Origin: Massilia aquatica
GTDB taxonomy: Bacteria > Pseudomonadota > Gammaproteobacteria > Burkholderiales > Burkholderiaceae_D
Reading direction: 5' to 3'
DNA length: 64,000 nucleotides
Assembly (NCBI RefSeq): GCF_011682045.1
Contig: NZ_VVIW01000002.1
Span: 372,001 to 436,000, forward strand
The notes beneath the pieces were generated by a model that was not told the DNA's origin, ran no database searches, and saw only the letters and a list, made by a program, of their open reading frames with translations. Shown piece after piece: positions 1-9,669 of the stretch. The translations under genes were made by a program, and so were the position numbers. How positions within the stretch are numbered: position 1 is the stretch's first letter; each line of letters starts with the position of its first letter.

Positions 1-1043
1 GCGGGGTGGCGCTCGACCTGGAAGACGCCGGGGCGGTGCGCGCGGTGGCCCTGCGCATGAACAAGCGCCTGGGCGAACTGCAGCCCGAGGCGCGGCTCGA
101 AGGCTTTTCGGTGCAGAAGATGGCGCGCCGTCCCGAGGCGCATGAACTGATCATCGGGGTGGCCACCGATCCGGTGTTCGGCCCGGTAATCCTGTTCGGC
201 CAGGGCGGCATCGCGGTCGAAGTGACGGCCGACCACGCGGTGGCGCTGCCGCCGCTGAACGTGGTGCTGGCGCGCGACCTGATTTCGCGCACGCGCGTGG
301 CCAAACTGCTGGCCGGCTACCGCCACCGCCCCGCCGCCAACATGGACGCCATCATCGCCACCCTGATGCGCATCTCGCACATGGTGGCCGACCTGCCCGA
401 GCTGGTCGAACTCGACATCAACCCGCTGCTGGTCGACAGCGACGGCGCGCTGGCGCTCGACGCGCGCATGCGGGTGGCATTCGCCGACCACTCGGCCAGC
501 ACCCTGGACCGGCTGGCGATCCGCCCCTATCCGCGCGAGCTGGAAGAGCGCATCGACTGGTGCGGCGAGTCGCTGCTGCTGCGCCCCATCCAGCCCGAGG
601 ACGGCCCGGCCCACGTGGCGATGTTCAATTCGCTCACCGACGACGACGTACGCTACCGCATGTTCGTGCGCGTGCGCGAACTCAATGCCTCGCAGCTGGC
701 GCGCTTTACCCAGATCGACTACGACCGCGAGATGGCCTTCATCGCCACCCGCCCCGGTCCCGATGGCGTCAACGAAACGCTGGGCGTGGCGCGCGTGGTG
801 TGCGACCCCGATAACATCGCCGCCGAATTCGCGGTGACGGTACGCTCCGATCTGAAAGGGCATGGGCTGGGGCAGGTGCTGATGGAAAAGCTGATCGCCT
901 ACTGCCGCAGCCGCGGCACGCGCGAAATCGTGGGCGAGGCGCTGCCGCAGAATACTCGCATCACCAAGCTGGCCAGAAAACTCGGTTTCGAGATCGGCAA
1001 GGCGACCGAAGACGGCTCGGTGCATATGCGATTGACTTTGTAG
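1..1043 (+). CDS. Protein acetyltransferase, acetyl-CoA-synthetase-like plus GNAT (5' end missing)
   Basis: C-terminal part of a large Pat/YfiQ-type enzyme; the reading frame is already open at base 1, so the true start lies outside the window. The first ~165 visible residues match the ATP-grasp end of NDP-forming acyl-CoA synthetases (LVELDINPLLVD is the characteristic strand). After a short linker, residues ~185-345 form a GNAT acetyltransferase domain with the acetyl-CoA loop in SDLKGHGLGQVLMEKLI. Known members acetylate lysines of metabolic enzymes such as acetyl-CoA synthetase in the cytoplasm. The family is well recognised; the substrate here is unknown. The frame ends with TAG at 1041-1043. 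Confidence 0.88.
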   Translation, partial: GVALDLEDAGAVRAVALRMNKRLGELQPEARLEGFSVQKMARRPEAHELIIGVATDPVFGPVILFGQGGIAVEVTADHAVALPPLNVVLARDLISRTRVAKLLAGYRHRPAANMDAIIATLMRISHMVADLPELVELDINPLLVDSDGALALDARMRVAFADHSASTLDRLAIRPYPRELEERIDWCGESLLLRPIQPEDGPAHVAMFNSLTDDDVRYRMFVRVRELNASQLARFTQIDYDREMAFIATRPGPDGVNETLGVARVVCDPDNIAAEFAVTVRSDLKGHGLGQVLMEKLIAYCRSRGTREIVGEALPQNTRITKLARKLGFEIGKATEDGSVHMRLTL

Positions 1044-1098
1044 GCACGCTGGTGTGGCACAATGCCCGCCGTCGACATATATATATCCTGACTATCCC

Positions 1099-1446
1099 AT
1101 GAAACCAGCCATCTTTCTCGCACTATTCCTCGGCGCCATGGGCGCCGCCCGCGCCGACATCCTGATCACGCCCTCGTTCATCATCAACATCGAAGAAGAG
1201 TGCCCGGTCGAATACCGCGTGTGCGGCAAAGTCTCTTACACGGGAACGAGCAAGAAGACCGGCCAGGCCATTGTCTTGCGCGGCAAGACCGTGGAAGGCA
1301 AGTGCGATAAGGACACGCCATTTTGCGAATTCGAGGGCTACATCTTCAAGAATGGCGCCACTGTTTACCGGGTCACGTCGGATGGCAAACTGACTGTCTC
1401 GCAGGGAGCTAACATCCTGGTCACGGAAAAAGGCGTGTGGCAGTAA
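1099..1446 (+). CDS. Small secreted protein of unknown function
   Basis: 115 residues. The open frame extends upstream to an ATG at 1054, but the ATG at 1099 begins a clean signal peptide (MKPAIFLALFLGAMGAARA, cleavage before D20), so I prefer it. The mature part (~96 aa) contains four cysteines (in EECPVEYRVCG and GKCDKDTPFCEF), suggesting two disulfides in the periplasm or outside the cell, and ends in a strand-rich stretch. I do not recognise a family. It stands alone between the acetyltransferase and the FNR-controlled chemoreceptor. An AT-rich run (acatatatatatcc) just upstream could be part of its promoter. Confidence 0.6.
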   Translation: MKPAIFLALFLGAMGAARADILITPSFIINIEEECPVEYRVCGKVSYTGTSKKTGQAIVLRGKTVEGKCDKDTPFCEFEGYIFKNGATVYRVTSDGKLTVSQGANILVTEKGVWQ

Positions 1447-1576
1447 GCGTGCGCGAGCCCCACCCATCGTCAATACGTCCGCTGTCATTCTGCCAACGCG
1501 GCAGTCAAAACTGGCGCGAAAAGCCACATAGCTCCTATTTTGTGCACCGGGCACAGCCCCGGTCGCCCGGCCATTT

Positions 1577-1625
1577 TTGATGCATATCAAGGATTTCAGT
1601 CTCCAAGCTCCCTAGACTCGTCCTA
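1577..1625 (+). promoter_or_regulatory. FNR-dependent promoter of the chemoreceptor gene
   Basis: A perfect FNR box, TTGAT-GCAT-ATCAA, lies at 1577-1590. A -10-like hexamer TAGACT starts at 1613, 29.5 bases from the box centre. That predicts a start near 1625, placing the box at -41.5, the class II activator position. The flanks (TTT before, GGATTT after) are shared with the boxes before hemN and ccoN. Confidence 0.8.
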
Positions 1626-1660
1626 TTGAATTAATGCTCTAGGGCAAAAGGAGTATCTCT

Positions 1661-3295
1661 GTGCGCAACAATCTGCCGGTTACAGGTATCGAATACGAGC
1701 TTCTTGAAGGCCAATCCATCGTGTCCAAGACGGACACCAAGGGCAAGATCACCTATGTGAATGCCTCCTTCATCGAGGTCAGCGGCTTTACCGAGGAAGA
1801 ATTGATCGGCAAGCCGCACAACCTGGTGCGCCACCCCGACATGCCGGCGGAAGCCTTCGCCGACCTGTGGCGCAGCATGAAGGAAGGCCGTCCCTGGACT
1901 GGCCTGGTCAAGAACCGGCGCAAGAACGGCGATTTTTACTGGGTGGTGGCGAACGTCACCCCGGTCAAGGAAAACGGCCAGGCGGTCGGCTACATGTCGG
2001 TGCGCACGCGCCCGACGCGCGAACAGGTCAAGGCTGCCGGCGAGTTATACCAGCGCTTCAAGCAGGGCAAGGCCAAGGGCATCGCTATCGTCGACGGCGG
2101 CGCGGTGCGCACGGGTCTCGCCACGCGCCTGCGCGCCGCTGTCAATCTGCCGATCGGTGTCCGGCTTGGCATCCTGATGGCCAGCCTGGCAACGCTGCTG
2201 GCGGTGCTGGGCGCGGCGTCCGGCAGCGCCGTGCTCGGTAGCCTGGGCGCGTTCGGCGCGCTGCTGGCGATCGGCGGCTGGGTCGCGCTGCACCAAGCCA
2301 TCGTCGCGCCGATGCGGCAGGCCCTTGAAGCGGCGCAGGCGCTGGCCGGCGGCGACCTGTCGTTCCTGTGCAAGGCGGACCGCACCGACGACATGGGCCA
2401 GCTGCTGCGCGGCCTGCGCCAGGTGACGGTCAACCTGCGCGCCATCATCGGCGACGTGCGCAACAACGTGGCCTCGATCGAGACGGCCACCCGCGAAATC
2501 GCGGTCGGCAACGCCGACCTGGCCGCGCGCACCGAGTCGCAGGCGTCCAGCCTGGAAGAAACCGCCGCCAGCATGGAGCAGTTCGCGGTCACCGTGGGCG
2601 ACAACGCCGACCGCGCCTTGCAGGCCGACCAGCTGGTGCTGTCGGCGTCAAGCATCGCCGGCAAGGGCGGCCAGGCGGTGGCCCAGGTGGGAGCGACCAT
2701 GGGGCAGATCAGTGATTCGGCTGCCAAGATTGTCGATATCATCAGCCTGATTAACGGGATCGCCTTCCAGACCAATATCCTGGCGCTGAACGCCGCCGTG
2801 GAAGCGGCGCGCGCCGGCGAACAGGGACGCGGCTTTGCCGTGGTGGCGGGCGAAGTGCGCGCGCTGGCCCAGCGCTCGGCGGCCGCCGCCAGCGACATCA
2901 AGCACCTGATCGAGGATTCGGTCACCAAGGTCAAGAACGGCGACCGCCTGGTCGAGGAGGCCGGCGGCACCATGGCCGGCGTGGTCGAATCGGTGCAGCG
3001 GGCCACCACCATCATGGGCGACATCAAGCGCGCCAGCATCGAACAGAAAAGCGGCATCGCCCAGGTCAACGAGGCCGTGGCGCACCTGGACCAGATCACC
3101 CAGCAGAACGCGGCCCTGGTCGAGGAATCGGCCACCGCGGCGGCCAGCGTGGCCGAACAGGCGGTGCACCTGGCGCAGGCGATCTCGGTGTTCAAGTTCG
3201 GCGGCGAGAGCCGGGTGCGGCGGGCGCCGGCGAATCGGCCAGCACATGCCGACTCTGCCGTTTTTGATGCAGGTCAAGGATTTCGCGCGCCCTGA
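1661..3295 (+). CDS. Aer-like PAS methyl-accepting chemotaxis protein
   Basis: 544 residues, GTG start at 1661 with AAAAGGAG 7-8 bases upstream. Residues ~20-120 form an Aer-type PAS domain ([19 protein letters not shown], then HPDMP), the fold that binds FAD in E. coli Aer. Hydrophobic segments at ~165-210 are the membrane anchor, followed by a HAMP region and a cytoplasmic signalling domain whose hairpin tip ([20 protein letters not shown]) lies near residue 370. There is no large periplasmic domain, as expected of a redox/aerotaxis sensor that signals to CheA/CheW. The FNR box upstream and hemN downstream tie it to low-oxygen life. Binding of FAD is inferred from family resemblance. Confidence 0.9.
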   Translation: MRNNLPVTGIEYELLEGQSIVSKTDTKGKITYVNASFIEVSGFTEEELIGKPHNLVRHPDMPAEAFADLWRSMKEGRPWTGLVKNRRKNGDFYWVVANVTPVKENGQAVGYMSVRTRPTREQVKAAGELYQRFKQGKAKGIAIVDGGAVRTGLATRLRAAVNLPIGVRLGILMASLATLLAVLGAASGSAVLGSLGAFGALLAIGGWVALHQAIVAPMRQALEAAQALAGGDLSFLCKADRTDDMGQLLRGLRQVTVNLRAIIGDVRNNVASIETATREIAVGNADLAARTESQASSLEETAASMEQFAVTVGDNADRALQADQLVLSASSIAGKGGQAVAQVGATMGQISDSAAKIVDIISLINGIAFQTNILALNAAVEAARAGEQGRGFAVVAGEVRALAQRSAAAASDIKHLIEDSVTKVKNGDRLVEEAGGTMAGVVESVQRATTIMGDIKRASIEQKSGIAQVNEAVAHLDQITQQNAALVEESATAAASVAEQAVHLAQAISVFKFGGESRVRRAPANRPAHADSAVFDAGQGFRAP

Positions 3296-3312
3296 TCCCT
3301 ACACTCGGTCCC
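3264..3312 (+). promoter_or_regulatory. FNR-dependent promoter of hemN
   Basis: FNR box TTGAT-GCAG-GTCAA at 3264-3277 (one change from the ideal), lying within the last codons of the chemoreceptor gene. The -10-like TACACT begins at 3300, again 29.5 bases from the box centre, predicting a start near 3312, 22 bases before the hemN ATG. It has the same GGATTT right flank as the other two boxes. Confidence 0.75.
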
Positions 3313-3333
3313 ATCGCACAGGAGCCCACCATC

Positions 3334-4764
3334 ATGCTGCATAACGTTATCCCCATCGCCAATCCGCGCCCGATCGACTTCGACGCGGGCCTGATCCGCA
3401 AATTGAGCCAGAACGGTCCGCGCTACACCTCGTACCCGACCGCCGACCGCTTCAGCGAGGCTTTCGGCTACCGCGACTACCTGCATGCGGTGGCGGGGCT
3501 GCGCACGCGCGGCACGGTCAAGCCGCTCTCGCTGTACCTGCACATCCCGTTCTGCGAATCGGTGTGCTACTACTGTGCCTGCAACAAGATCGTCACCAAG
3601 AACCACGACAAGGCGGTTACCTACCTGGGCTACCTGAAACGCGAGATCGAGATGCAGGGCAGGCTGTTCGCCGGCATGAACCAGGTCGAGCAGCTGCACC
3701 TGGGCGGCGGCACGCCGACCTACTTTACCGACGCGCAGATGGAAGAACTGATGGACCACCTGCGCCGCTGGTTCCAGTTCGCGCCCGACGGCAGCGGTGA
3801 ATATTCGATCGAAATCGACCCGCGCACGGTCTCGCGCGAGCGCGTCCTGAGCCTGCGCCGCCAAGGGTTCAACCGCGTCAGCCTGGGCGTGCAGGATTAC
3901 GATCCGGCGGTGCAGGTGGCGGTCAACCGCATCCAGCCCGAGGCGGAAACCCAGGCCGTCATCGACGCCGCGCGCGAAGCGGGCTTCCGCTCGGTGAGCA
4001 TCGACCTCATTTACGGCCTGCCCAAGCAAAGCGTGTTTACGATGGCGCAAACCATCGACAAGGTGATCAAGGCCGATCCGGACCGCATCGCCATCTATAA
4101 CTATGCGCACATGCCGCATCTGTTCAAGCCGCAGCGCCGCATCAACGAGGCCGACATGCCGAGCGCCGACGAGCGGCTCGACATGCTCGGCCTGTCGATC
4201 CGCAAGCTGGAGCAGGCCGGCTATGTCTACATCGGCATGGACCATTTCGCCAAGCCGGACGACGACCTGGCCGTGGCCCAGCGCCAGGGCCGGCTGCACC
4301 GCAACTTCCAGGGCTATTCCACGCATGCCGAGATGGACCTGGTCTCGTGCGGCGTGTCGGCCATCAGCGCCGTTGCCGCCACCTACAGCCAGAACGTCAA
4401 GACGCTCGACGCTTACTATGATCTGATTGACAAGAACGAACTGCCTGTCGCGCGCGGCACCCGCCTGTCGATGGACGACGCCCTGCGCCGCACCATCATC
4501 CAGATGCTGATGTGCCATTTCGAGCTGTCGATGCCATCCATCGAGCAGGCTTACCCGATCGCGTTTTCGACCTACTTTGCGGCCGAACTGGAACGCCTCA
4601 AGGTGCTCGAAGCCGACGGCCTGGTGACGGTCGGCCCCGAGTGGCTGAGCGTGACGCCGAAGGGGCGCCTGTTGATCCGTAACGTGTGCATGGTGTTCGA
4701 CCGCTACCTGAGCCAGGCCGCCCCGGCGCCGCGCGGGTCGACCTCTTATTCGCGGACGATCTGA
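3334..4764 (+). CDS. hemN: Oxygen-independent coproporphyrinogen III oxidase
   Basis: 476 residues, slightly longer than E. coli HemN (457). This is a radical SAM enzyme that oxidatively decarboxylates coproporphyrinogen III to protoporphyrinogen IX without oxygen. The cluster motif is PFCESVCYYCAC (CxxxCxxCxC, residues ~72-82), followed by the glycine-rich LGGGTPTYF SAM-binding strand; the C-terminal HemN domain is complete. The ATG at 3334 follows AGGAG at 3320-3324. It makes heme for the cbb3 oxidase encoded just downstream, and its FNR box implies induction at low oxygen. Identity is certain at family level; HemN is preferred over HemW because of the intact CxC extension and the length. 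Confidence 0.96.
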   Translation: MLHNVIPIANPRPIDFDAGLIRKLSQNGPRYTSYPTADRFSEAFGYRDYLHAVAGLRTRGTVKPLSLYLHIPFCESVCYYCACNKIVTKNHDKAVTYLGYLKREIEMQGRLFAGMNQVEQLHLGGGTPTYFTDAQMEELMDHLRRWFQFAPDGSGEYSIEIDPRTVSRERVLSLRRQGFNRVSLGVQDYDPAVQVAVNRIQPEAETQAVIDAAREAGFRSVSIDLIYGLPKQSVFTMAQTIDKVIKADPDRIAIYNYAHMPHLFKPQRRINEADMPSADERLDMLGLSIRKLEQAGYVYIGMDHFAKPDDDLAVAQRQGRLHRNFQGYSTHAEMDLVSCGVSAISAVAATYSQNVKTLDAYYDLIDKNELPVARGTRLSMDDALRRTIIQMLMCHFELSMPSIEQAYPIAFSTYFAAELERLKVLEADGLVTVGPEWLSVTPKGRLLIRNVCMVFDRYLSQAAPAPRGSTSYSRTI

Positions 4765-4774
4765 CGGAGCAGGG

Positions 4775-5542
4775 GTGAACGCAGTCAACCTGATCCCGGT
4801 ATTCATGGTGGGCCTGCTCGGCAGCGTCCACTGCGTCGGCATGTGCGGCGGGATTGTCAGCGCGTTTTCCGCAGCCCCCGCAGCGGCGCCTGTCGCGGCG
4901 CGTCCGTTTCCGGTCGCCGTGGTGACCGAGCGCGCCGCCCTTGACGGCGCCGCGCGCGTGCTGGCGTATAACACCGGCCGCATCGCCAGCTACATGACGG
5001 CCGGCGCGCTGGCCGGTGGACTGGCCGGCGGCGCCCGCACCCTGGCCGGATTGACCACCTTGCAGGCCGGCGGCTACTGGCTGGCCAACCTGATGCTGGT
5101 CATCCTTGGCCTGTACCTGATGGACGCCTGGCGCGGCCTGGCAAAACTTGAATCCCTCGGACAAATCCTGTGGCAGCGCGCGCGTCCCCTGATGCGCTTC
5201 ATCGTGCCGCTCGACAGCCCGCTCAAGATGCTGGCGCTGGGCGCCCTGTGGGGCTGGCTGCCGTGCGGGATGGTTTACAGCGTCTTGATGACCGCCATGT
5301 TCACCGGGACCAAAGCCGGCGGCGCGCTGGTGATGCTGGCCTTTGGCCTGGGCACCCTGCCGATGCTGCTGGCGCTGGGCATGGCGGGCGACCGCCTGCG
5401 CGCGGCCCTCCAGCAGCGCGCGGTGCGCGTCGTCGCCGGCGTGGTGGTGCTGGTCTTTGGCCTGCTGGGCCTGGTGCGCGCCGCCGGCGGCGGCCAGGCC
5501 AACTGGCTCGACGCCCTGTGCATCACCGGGGGCATGCATTGA
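4775..5542 (+). CDS. TauE/SafE (UreH-like) membrane protein of the cbb3 assembly cluster
   Basis: 255 residues with a GTG start 10 bases after hemN. About six membrane segments with the family hallmark GSVHCVGMCGGI at residues ~16-27 and WLPCGMVYS in the middle, so conserved cysteines flank the membrane core. Relatives are annotated as sulfite exporter TauE/SafE or cytochrome-biogenesis (CycZ/DsbD-like) proteins and usually sit next to ccoI. A role in copper or thiol handling for cbb3 oxidase is an inference from that linkage. Its TGA overlaps the TTG start of ccoI, so the two are probably translationally coupled. Confidence 0.85.
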   Translation: MNAVNLIPVFMVGLLGSVHCVGMCGGIVSAFSAAPAAAPVAARPFPVAVVTERAALDGAARVLAYNTGRIASYMTAGALAGGLAGGARTLAGLTTLQAGGYWLANLMLVILGLYLMDAWRGLAKLESLGQILWQRARPLMRFIVPLDSPLKMLALGALWGWLPCGMVYSVLMTAMFTGTKAGGALVMLAFGLGTLPMLLALGMAGDRLRAALQQRAVRVVAGVVVLVFGLLGLVRAAGGGQANWLDALCITGGMH

Positions 5543-7944
5543 GCGCGCAACCGTTCGCTTGCGCCTGCTACCACTGCGGCCTGCCGATGGCCGCTGGCGC
5601 CAGCTGGTCGGTGCGCATCGACGGCGCGGCCCGTCCGATGTGCTGCCCCGGCTGCGAAGCGGTCGCGCAGGGCATCGTAGATAGCGGCCTGGCCGACTAC
5701 TACCGCACCCGCAGCGTATTCGCCGACCGGGCCGAAGGCGTCGACCTGGTGCCGCCCGAGCTGGCGCTGTACGACACGGCGGTCGTGGCGTCCGATGGCG
5801 AGTCAAGTGACGGCGTATTCTCCCTCGACGGCATCCGCTGCGCCGCCTGCGTGTGGCTGATCGAACGGCGCCTGGCGCGCCTGCCCGGCGTGCGCGAGGC
5901 GCAGGTCAACGTGGCCACCGAGCGCCTGCACATGACGTGGGACAGCGCCACCTGTAAACCAAGCGACATCGTCCAGGCCCTGCGCGGCATCGGCTACACG
6001 GCTTACCCTTACGAAGCGGCGCAGCACGGCGCCCAGCAAGAAAAGAACCGCAAGAAGCAGTTCCGCCAGTTGTTCGTGGCCGGGCTGTCGATGATGCAGG
6101 TGATGATGTACGCGCTGCCGGCCTACATTGCCGACGACGGCACCATGGACGCGCCGATGGCCGCCCTGATGCAATGGGCCTCGCTGCTGCTGACGATACC
6201 GGCGGTGCTGTACTCGGCCCAGCCGTTTTTCAAGGGGGCCTGGGCCAGCCTGCGCGCGCGCATGCCGGGCATGGACCTGCCGGTGGCGATCGGCATCGGC
6301 GCCGCCTTTGGCGCCAGCGTGGTGGCGACCCTGCGCGGCAGTGGCGAAGTGTATTACGACTCGGTGACGATGTTTATCTTCCTGCTGCTGGCCAGCCGCT
6401 ACCTGGAGATGATGGCGCGCCGCAAAGCCGCGCGCGCGCTGGAAGATTTGCAGCGCGCCCTGCCGGCGGCGGCCCAGCGCCTGGCTGATTGGCCCGCGTC
6501 GCGCCAGGCCACCATGGTGGCCGCCGCCAGCCTGCTTGAAGGCGATGTGATCCTGGTCGAACCGGGCAGCGCGGTCGCGGCCGACGGCATCATCCTCGAA
6601 GGGCAGTCCGATGTCGACCTGGCGCTGTTGACCGGCGAAAGCCGCGCCCAGGCGCGCGTGCCGGGCGACGAGTTGCCGGGCGGGGCGATCAACACCACCC
6701 AGGCCATCGTGCTGCGCGTGACCCGCGTGGCCAGCGACAGCACGCTGGCGCGCCTGGTCAAGCTGGTGGAAAAGGCCGGCCAGGGCAAGCCGCAGATCGC
6801 CCAGTGGGCCGACAAGGTGGCCGCCTGGTTCGTGGTGGGCTTGCTGCTGCTGACGGTGCTGGTCTTCATCGGCTGGCAGATGGTCGAGCCAAGCCGCGCC
6901 TGGCAGGTGGCCATTGCGGTGCTGGTGGTGTCGTGCCCGTGTGCGCTGTCGCTGGCCACGCCGACCGCGCTGGCTGCCGCCACCGATGCGCTGGTGCGGC
7001 GCGGCGTGCTGGTGGTCCAGCCGCACGTGCTGGAAACGCTGCAGCGCGCCACCCATATTGTGTTCGACAAGACCGGCACCCTGACCGAAGGCCGGCCGCT
7101 GCTGCGCCACGTGGAGCCGCTGGCGACCCTGGATGCTGCGCGCTGCCTGCAACTGGCGGCGGCGCTGGAGGCGGGCAGCGCCCATCCGCTGGCGCTGGCG
7201 ATCCGTAATGCGGCGGCGGATGGCGCACCGCACGCGACCGAACTGCACAGCGAAGCGGGGCAGGGCGTGGAAGGCGTGATCGACGGCGTGCGCTATCGGC
7301 TCGGGCGCGACGGCTACGCGGGCGCGGCCCCGGCCCCACGCTGGCCCGACGTGAGTAATGTGTACCTCGGCGCCGGCGGCGTGGTGCTGGCGCGCTTCGA
7401 GCTGGCCGACGCGCTGCGCGCCGACGCGCCGGAAGTGGTGCGGCGCTTCAGGGCGCGTGGCCTGACTGTCATTCTTTTGAGCGGCGACGACCAGAGTGTG
7501 GTCAGCCGCACCGGCGCGGCGCTCGGCATCGACACCGCCATCGGCCAGCAGCTGCCGGAGCAAAAGCTGGCCTACGTGCAGCAGCTGCAGGCGCAGGGCG
7601 CGGTGGTGGCGATGGTCGGCGACGGCATCAACGACGCCGCCGTGCTGCGCGCGGCCGATGTGTCGTTCGCCATGGGCGGCGGAGCCGCGCTGGCGCAGCT
7701 ATCGGCCGACTGCGTGCTGCTTTCAAGCCGCTTGTCGGCGCTCGACGACGCCGCCCTGGGGGCGGCGCGCGCGCTGCGCATCATCCGCCAGAACCTGGCC
7801 TGGGCCAGCATCTACAACTGCGTGGCGATTCCCTCAGCGGCCTTTGGGCTGATCAACCCGTGGCTGTCGGCGGCCGGCATGTCGCTCAGTTCCGCGGTAG
7901 TTGTCGTTAACGCACTGCGCCTGCGGCGCATCAAGGCCGCATAG
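5539..7944 (+). CDS. ccoI: Cu+-exporting P-type ATPase for cbb3 oxidase assembly
   Basis: 801 residues from a TTG at 5539 that overlaps the preceding stop (TTGA). This start is needed to keep the N-terminal cysteine cluster (CACYHCGLP, residues 8-16, then CCPGC), typical of CcoI/FixI; the frame is open much further upstream but without homology. Next come a heavy-metal domain (GIRCAACVWLIE, ~98-109), eight predicted membrane helices, the transport motif CPC at 466-468, the phosphorylation site DKTGT at 510, and the GDGINDAAVL hinge at 694. It moves Cu(I) across the inner membrane for insertion into the CcoN CuB centre. ccoS follows without a gap. Confidence 0.95.
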   Translation: MSAQPFACACYHCGLPMAAGASWSVRIDGAARPMCCPGCEAVAQGIVDSGLADYYRTRSVFADRAEGVDLVPPELALYDTAVVASDGESSDGVFSLDGIRCAACVWLIERRLARLPGVREAQVNVATERLHMTWDSATCKPSDIVQALRGIGYTAYPYEAAQHGAQQEKNRKKQFRQLFVAGLSMMQVMMYALPAYIADDGTMDAPMAALMQWASLLLTIPAVLYSAQPFFKGAWASLRARMPGMDLPVAIGIGAAFGASVVATLRGSGEVYYDSVTMFIFLLLASRYLEMMARRKAARALEDLQRALPAAAQRLADWPASRQATMVAAASLLEGDVILVEPGSAVAADGIILEGQSDVDLALLTGESRAQARVPGDELPGGAINTTQAIVLRVTRVASDSTLARLVKLVEKAGQGKPQIAQWADKVAAWFVVGLLLLTVLVFIGWQMVEPSRAWQVAIAVLVVSCPCALSLATPTALAAATDALVRRGVLVVQPHVLETLQRATHIVFDKTGTLTEGRPLLRHVEPLATLDAARCLQLAAALEAGSAHPLALAIRNAAADGAPHATELHSEAGQGVEGVIDGVRYRLGRDGYAGAAPAPRWPDVSNVYLGAGGVVLARFELADALRADAPEVVRRFRARGLTVILLSGDDQSVVSRTGAALGIDTAIGQQLPEQKLAYVQQLQAQGAVVAMVGDGINDAAVLRAADVSFAMGGGAALAQLSADCVLLSSRLSALDDAALGAARALRIIRQNLAWASIYNCVAIPSAAFGLINPWLSAAGMSLSSAVVVVNALRLRRIKAA

Positions 7945-8139
7945 ATGGAATCCTTATACCTCCTGGTGCCCCTGAGCGTGTTCATCGTCATCCTGGCGGC
8001 GTGGGTGTTCTTCGGCGCGGCCGACAGCGGCCAGTTCGACGACCTCGATGGTCCCGGCATGCGCATCCTGCTCGACGACGAAGAACTGCCCGCCGTATCC
8101 GACACGGCACAGCCCTCATTGCGCAGCGACAACGAGTGA
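7945..8139 (+). CDS. ccoS: cbb3 oxidase maturation protein CcoS
   Basis: 64 residues, ATG immediately after the ccoI TAG. A single N-terminal membrane helix (residues ~4-26, [20 protein letters not shown]) is followed by [10 protein letters not shown], the diagnostic CcoS motif, and an acidic tail. Known CcoS proteins are needed for cofactor insertion into the cbb3 catalytic subunit. The tail from ~45 on is longer than the minimal family core. It closes the hemN-ccoIS group; the FNR box for ccoN starts 12 bases after its stop. Confidence 0.93.
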   Translation: MESLYLLVPLSVFIVILAAWVFFGAADSGQFDDLDGPGMRILLDDEELPAVSDTAQPSLRSDNE

Positions 8140-8150
8140 TTCCGGCGTTT

Positions 8151-8199
8151 TTGATTCACATCAAGGATTTTTGAGTCCCAGAAATTTACTCTTCTGCTG
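8151..8199 (+). promoter_or_regulatory. FNR-dependent promoter of ccoNOQP
   Basis: A perfect FNR box TTGAT-TCAC-ATCAA at 8151-8164 with the shared GGATTT right flank. TACTCT begins at 8187, 29.5 bases from the centre, so the predicted start near 8199 puts the box at -41.5. It lies between ccoS and ccoN, giving the structural genes their own promoter. Confidence 0.8.
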
Positions 8200-8227
8200 T
8201 CATCGTTGCATTCTCAGGAGAGCCTTT

Positions 8228-9655
8228 GTGGACAGAGCTTTAAATTACAACAACAAGATCGTCAGGTACTTCACGATCGCCACCGTCTTTTGGGGCGTTA
8301 TCGGCATGCTGGTCGGCGTTTTCATCGCCGCGCAGCTGGCCTGGCCGGCCCTCAATTTCGACATCGCCTGGTTAAGCTACGGACGCCTGCGTCCGCTGCA
8401 TACCAACGCTGTCATTTTCGCATTCGGCATCAACGGCCTGTTTGCAACCTCGTACTGGGTGGTGCAGCGCACCTGCCAGGTGCGCCTGTTTTCGGACGCA
8501 CTCGCCATGATGACCTTCTGGGGCTGGCAGGCGATCCTGGTGCTGGCCACCATCACCTTGCCAATGGGTTTCACGCGCGGTAAGGAATACGCCGAGCTGG
8601 AATGGCCCATCGCGCTCCTGATCACCGTGGTCTGGGTGATCTACGCGATCGTCTTCTTCGGCACCATCGTCAAGCGCAAGGTCAAGCACATTTATGTGGC
8701 CAACTGGTTCTTCGGCGGCTACATCCTGGCCGTGGCGATCCTCCACATCGTCAACGGCGCGGTCATGCCGGCCTCGTTCTGGAAATCCTACTCGGCCTAC
8801 GCCGGTGTGCAGGACGCGATGATCCAATGGTGGTACGGCCACAATGCGGTCGGCTTCATCCTCACCGCCGGTTATCTGGGCATGGTGTACTACTTCATTC
8901 CAAAGCAGGCCGAGCGCCCGGTGTACTCGTACCGCCTCTCGATCGTCCACTTCTGGGCCCTGATCTTCACCTACATGTGGGCGGGACCGCACCACCTGCA
9001 CTACACCGCGCTGCCCGACTGGACCCAGTCGATCGGCATGGTCTTCTCGCTGATCCTGCTGGCGCCATCGTGGGGCGGGATGATCAACGGGATCATGACG
9101 CTGTCGGGCGCATGGCACAAGCTGCGTTCGGACCCGATCCTGAAATTCTTGATCGTGTCGCTCTCGTTCTACGGTATCGCTACTTTTGAGGGCCCGATGA
9201 TGTCGATCAAGACCATCAACGCGCTGTCGCACTACACCGACTGGACCGTCGCCCACGTGCACGCCGGTGCGCTCGGCTGGGTCGGATTCATCACCATGGG
9301 CTCGATCTACTACCTGATCCCGCGCCTGGCGGGCAAGAAGGAAATGTGGAGCGTGCGCCTGATCGACACCCACTTCTGGGTCGCGACCATCGGCATCGTG
9401 CTGTACATCGCTTCGATGTGGATCGCCGGCGTGATGCAGGGCCTGATGTGGCGCGCCGTAAACAGCGACGGCACCCTGACCTACACGTTCGTGGAAGGCG
9501 TCAAGGCGACCTACCCGTACTACGTGATCCGCGTCGGCGGCGGCCTGCTGTACCTGACCGGCATGCTGATGATGGCCTTTAACACGTTCATGACCATGCG
9601 CGGCACCGCCAGCGAAGATGCGCGCATTCCGACCCTTTTACCTGCACACGCCTGA
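8228..9655 (+). CDS. ccoN: cbb3-type cytochrome c oxidase subunit I
   Basis: 475 residues. The frame is open from 8048, but the GTG at 8228 ([15 protein letters not shown]) matches the family N-terminus and has CAGGAGAG 6-13 bases upstream. Twelve or so membrane helices carry the heme b, heme b3 and CuB histidines, visible in [26 protein letters not shown] and [17 protein letters not shown]. This is the catalytic subunit that reduces O2 to water at very low oxygen and pumps protons in the inner membrane. First gene of the ccoNOQP operon. Confidence 0.97.
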   Translation: MDRALNYNNKIVRYFTIATVFWGVIGMLVGVFIAAQLAWPALNFDIAWLSYGRLRPLHTNAVIFAFGINGLFATSYWVVQRTCQVRLFSDALAMMTFWGWQAILVLATITLPMGFTRGKEYAELEWPIALLITVVWVIYAIVFFGTIVKRKVKHIYVANWFFGGYILAVAILHIVNGAVMPASFWKSYSAYAGVQDAMIQWWYGHNAVGFILTAGYLGMVYYFIPKQAERPVYSYRLSIVHFWALIFTYMWAGPHHLHYTALPDWTQSIGMVFSLILLAPSWGGMINGIMTLSGAWHKLRSDPILKFLIVSLSFYGIATFEGPMMSIKTINALSHYTDWTVAHVHAGALGWVGFITMGSIYYLIPRLAGKKEMWSVRLIDTHFWVATIGIVLYIASMWIAGVMQGLMWRAVNSDGTLTYTFVEGVKATYPYYVIRVGGGLLYLTGMLMMAFNTFMTMRGTASEDARIPTLLPAHA

Positions 9656-9669
9656 TTTCGGAGCTTGTA

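Noticed and set aside
5170-5538. Upstream extension of the ccoI frame
   Set aside because: It overlaps the TauE/SafE gene in another frame and has no CcoI similarity; the cysteine-rich N-terminus begins right after the TTG at 5539.
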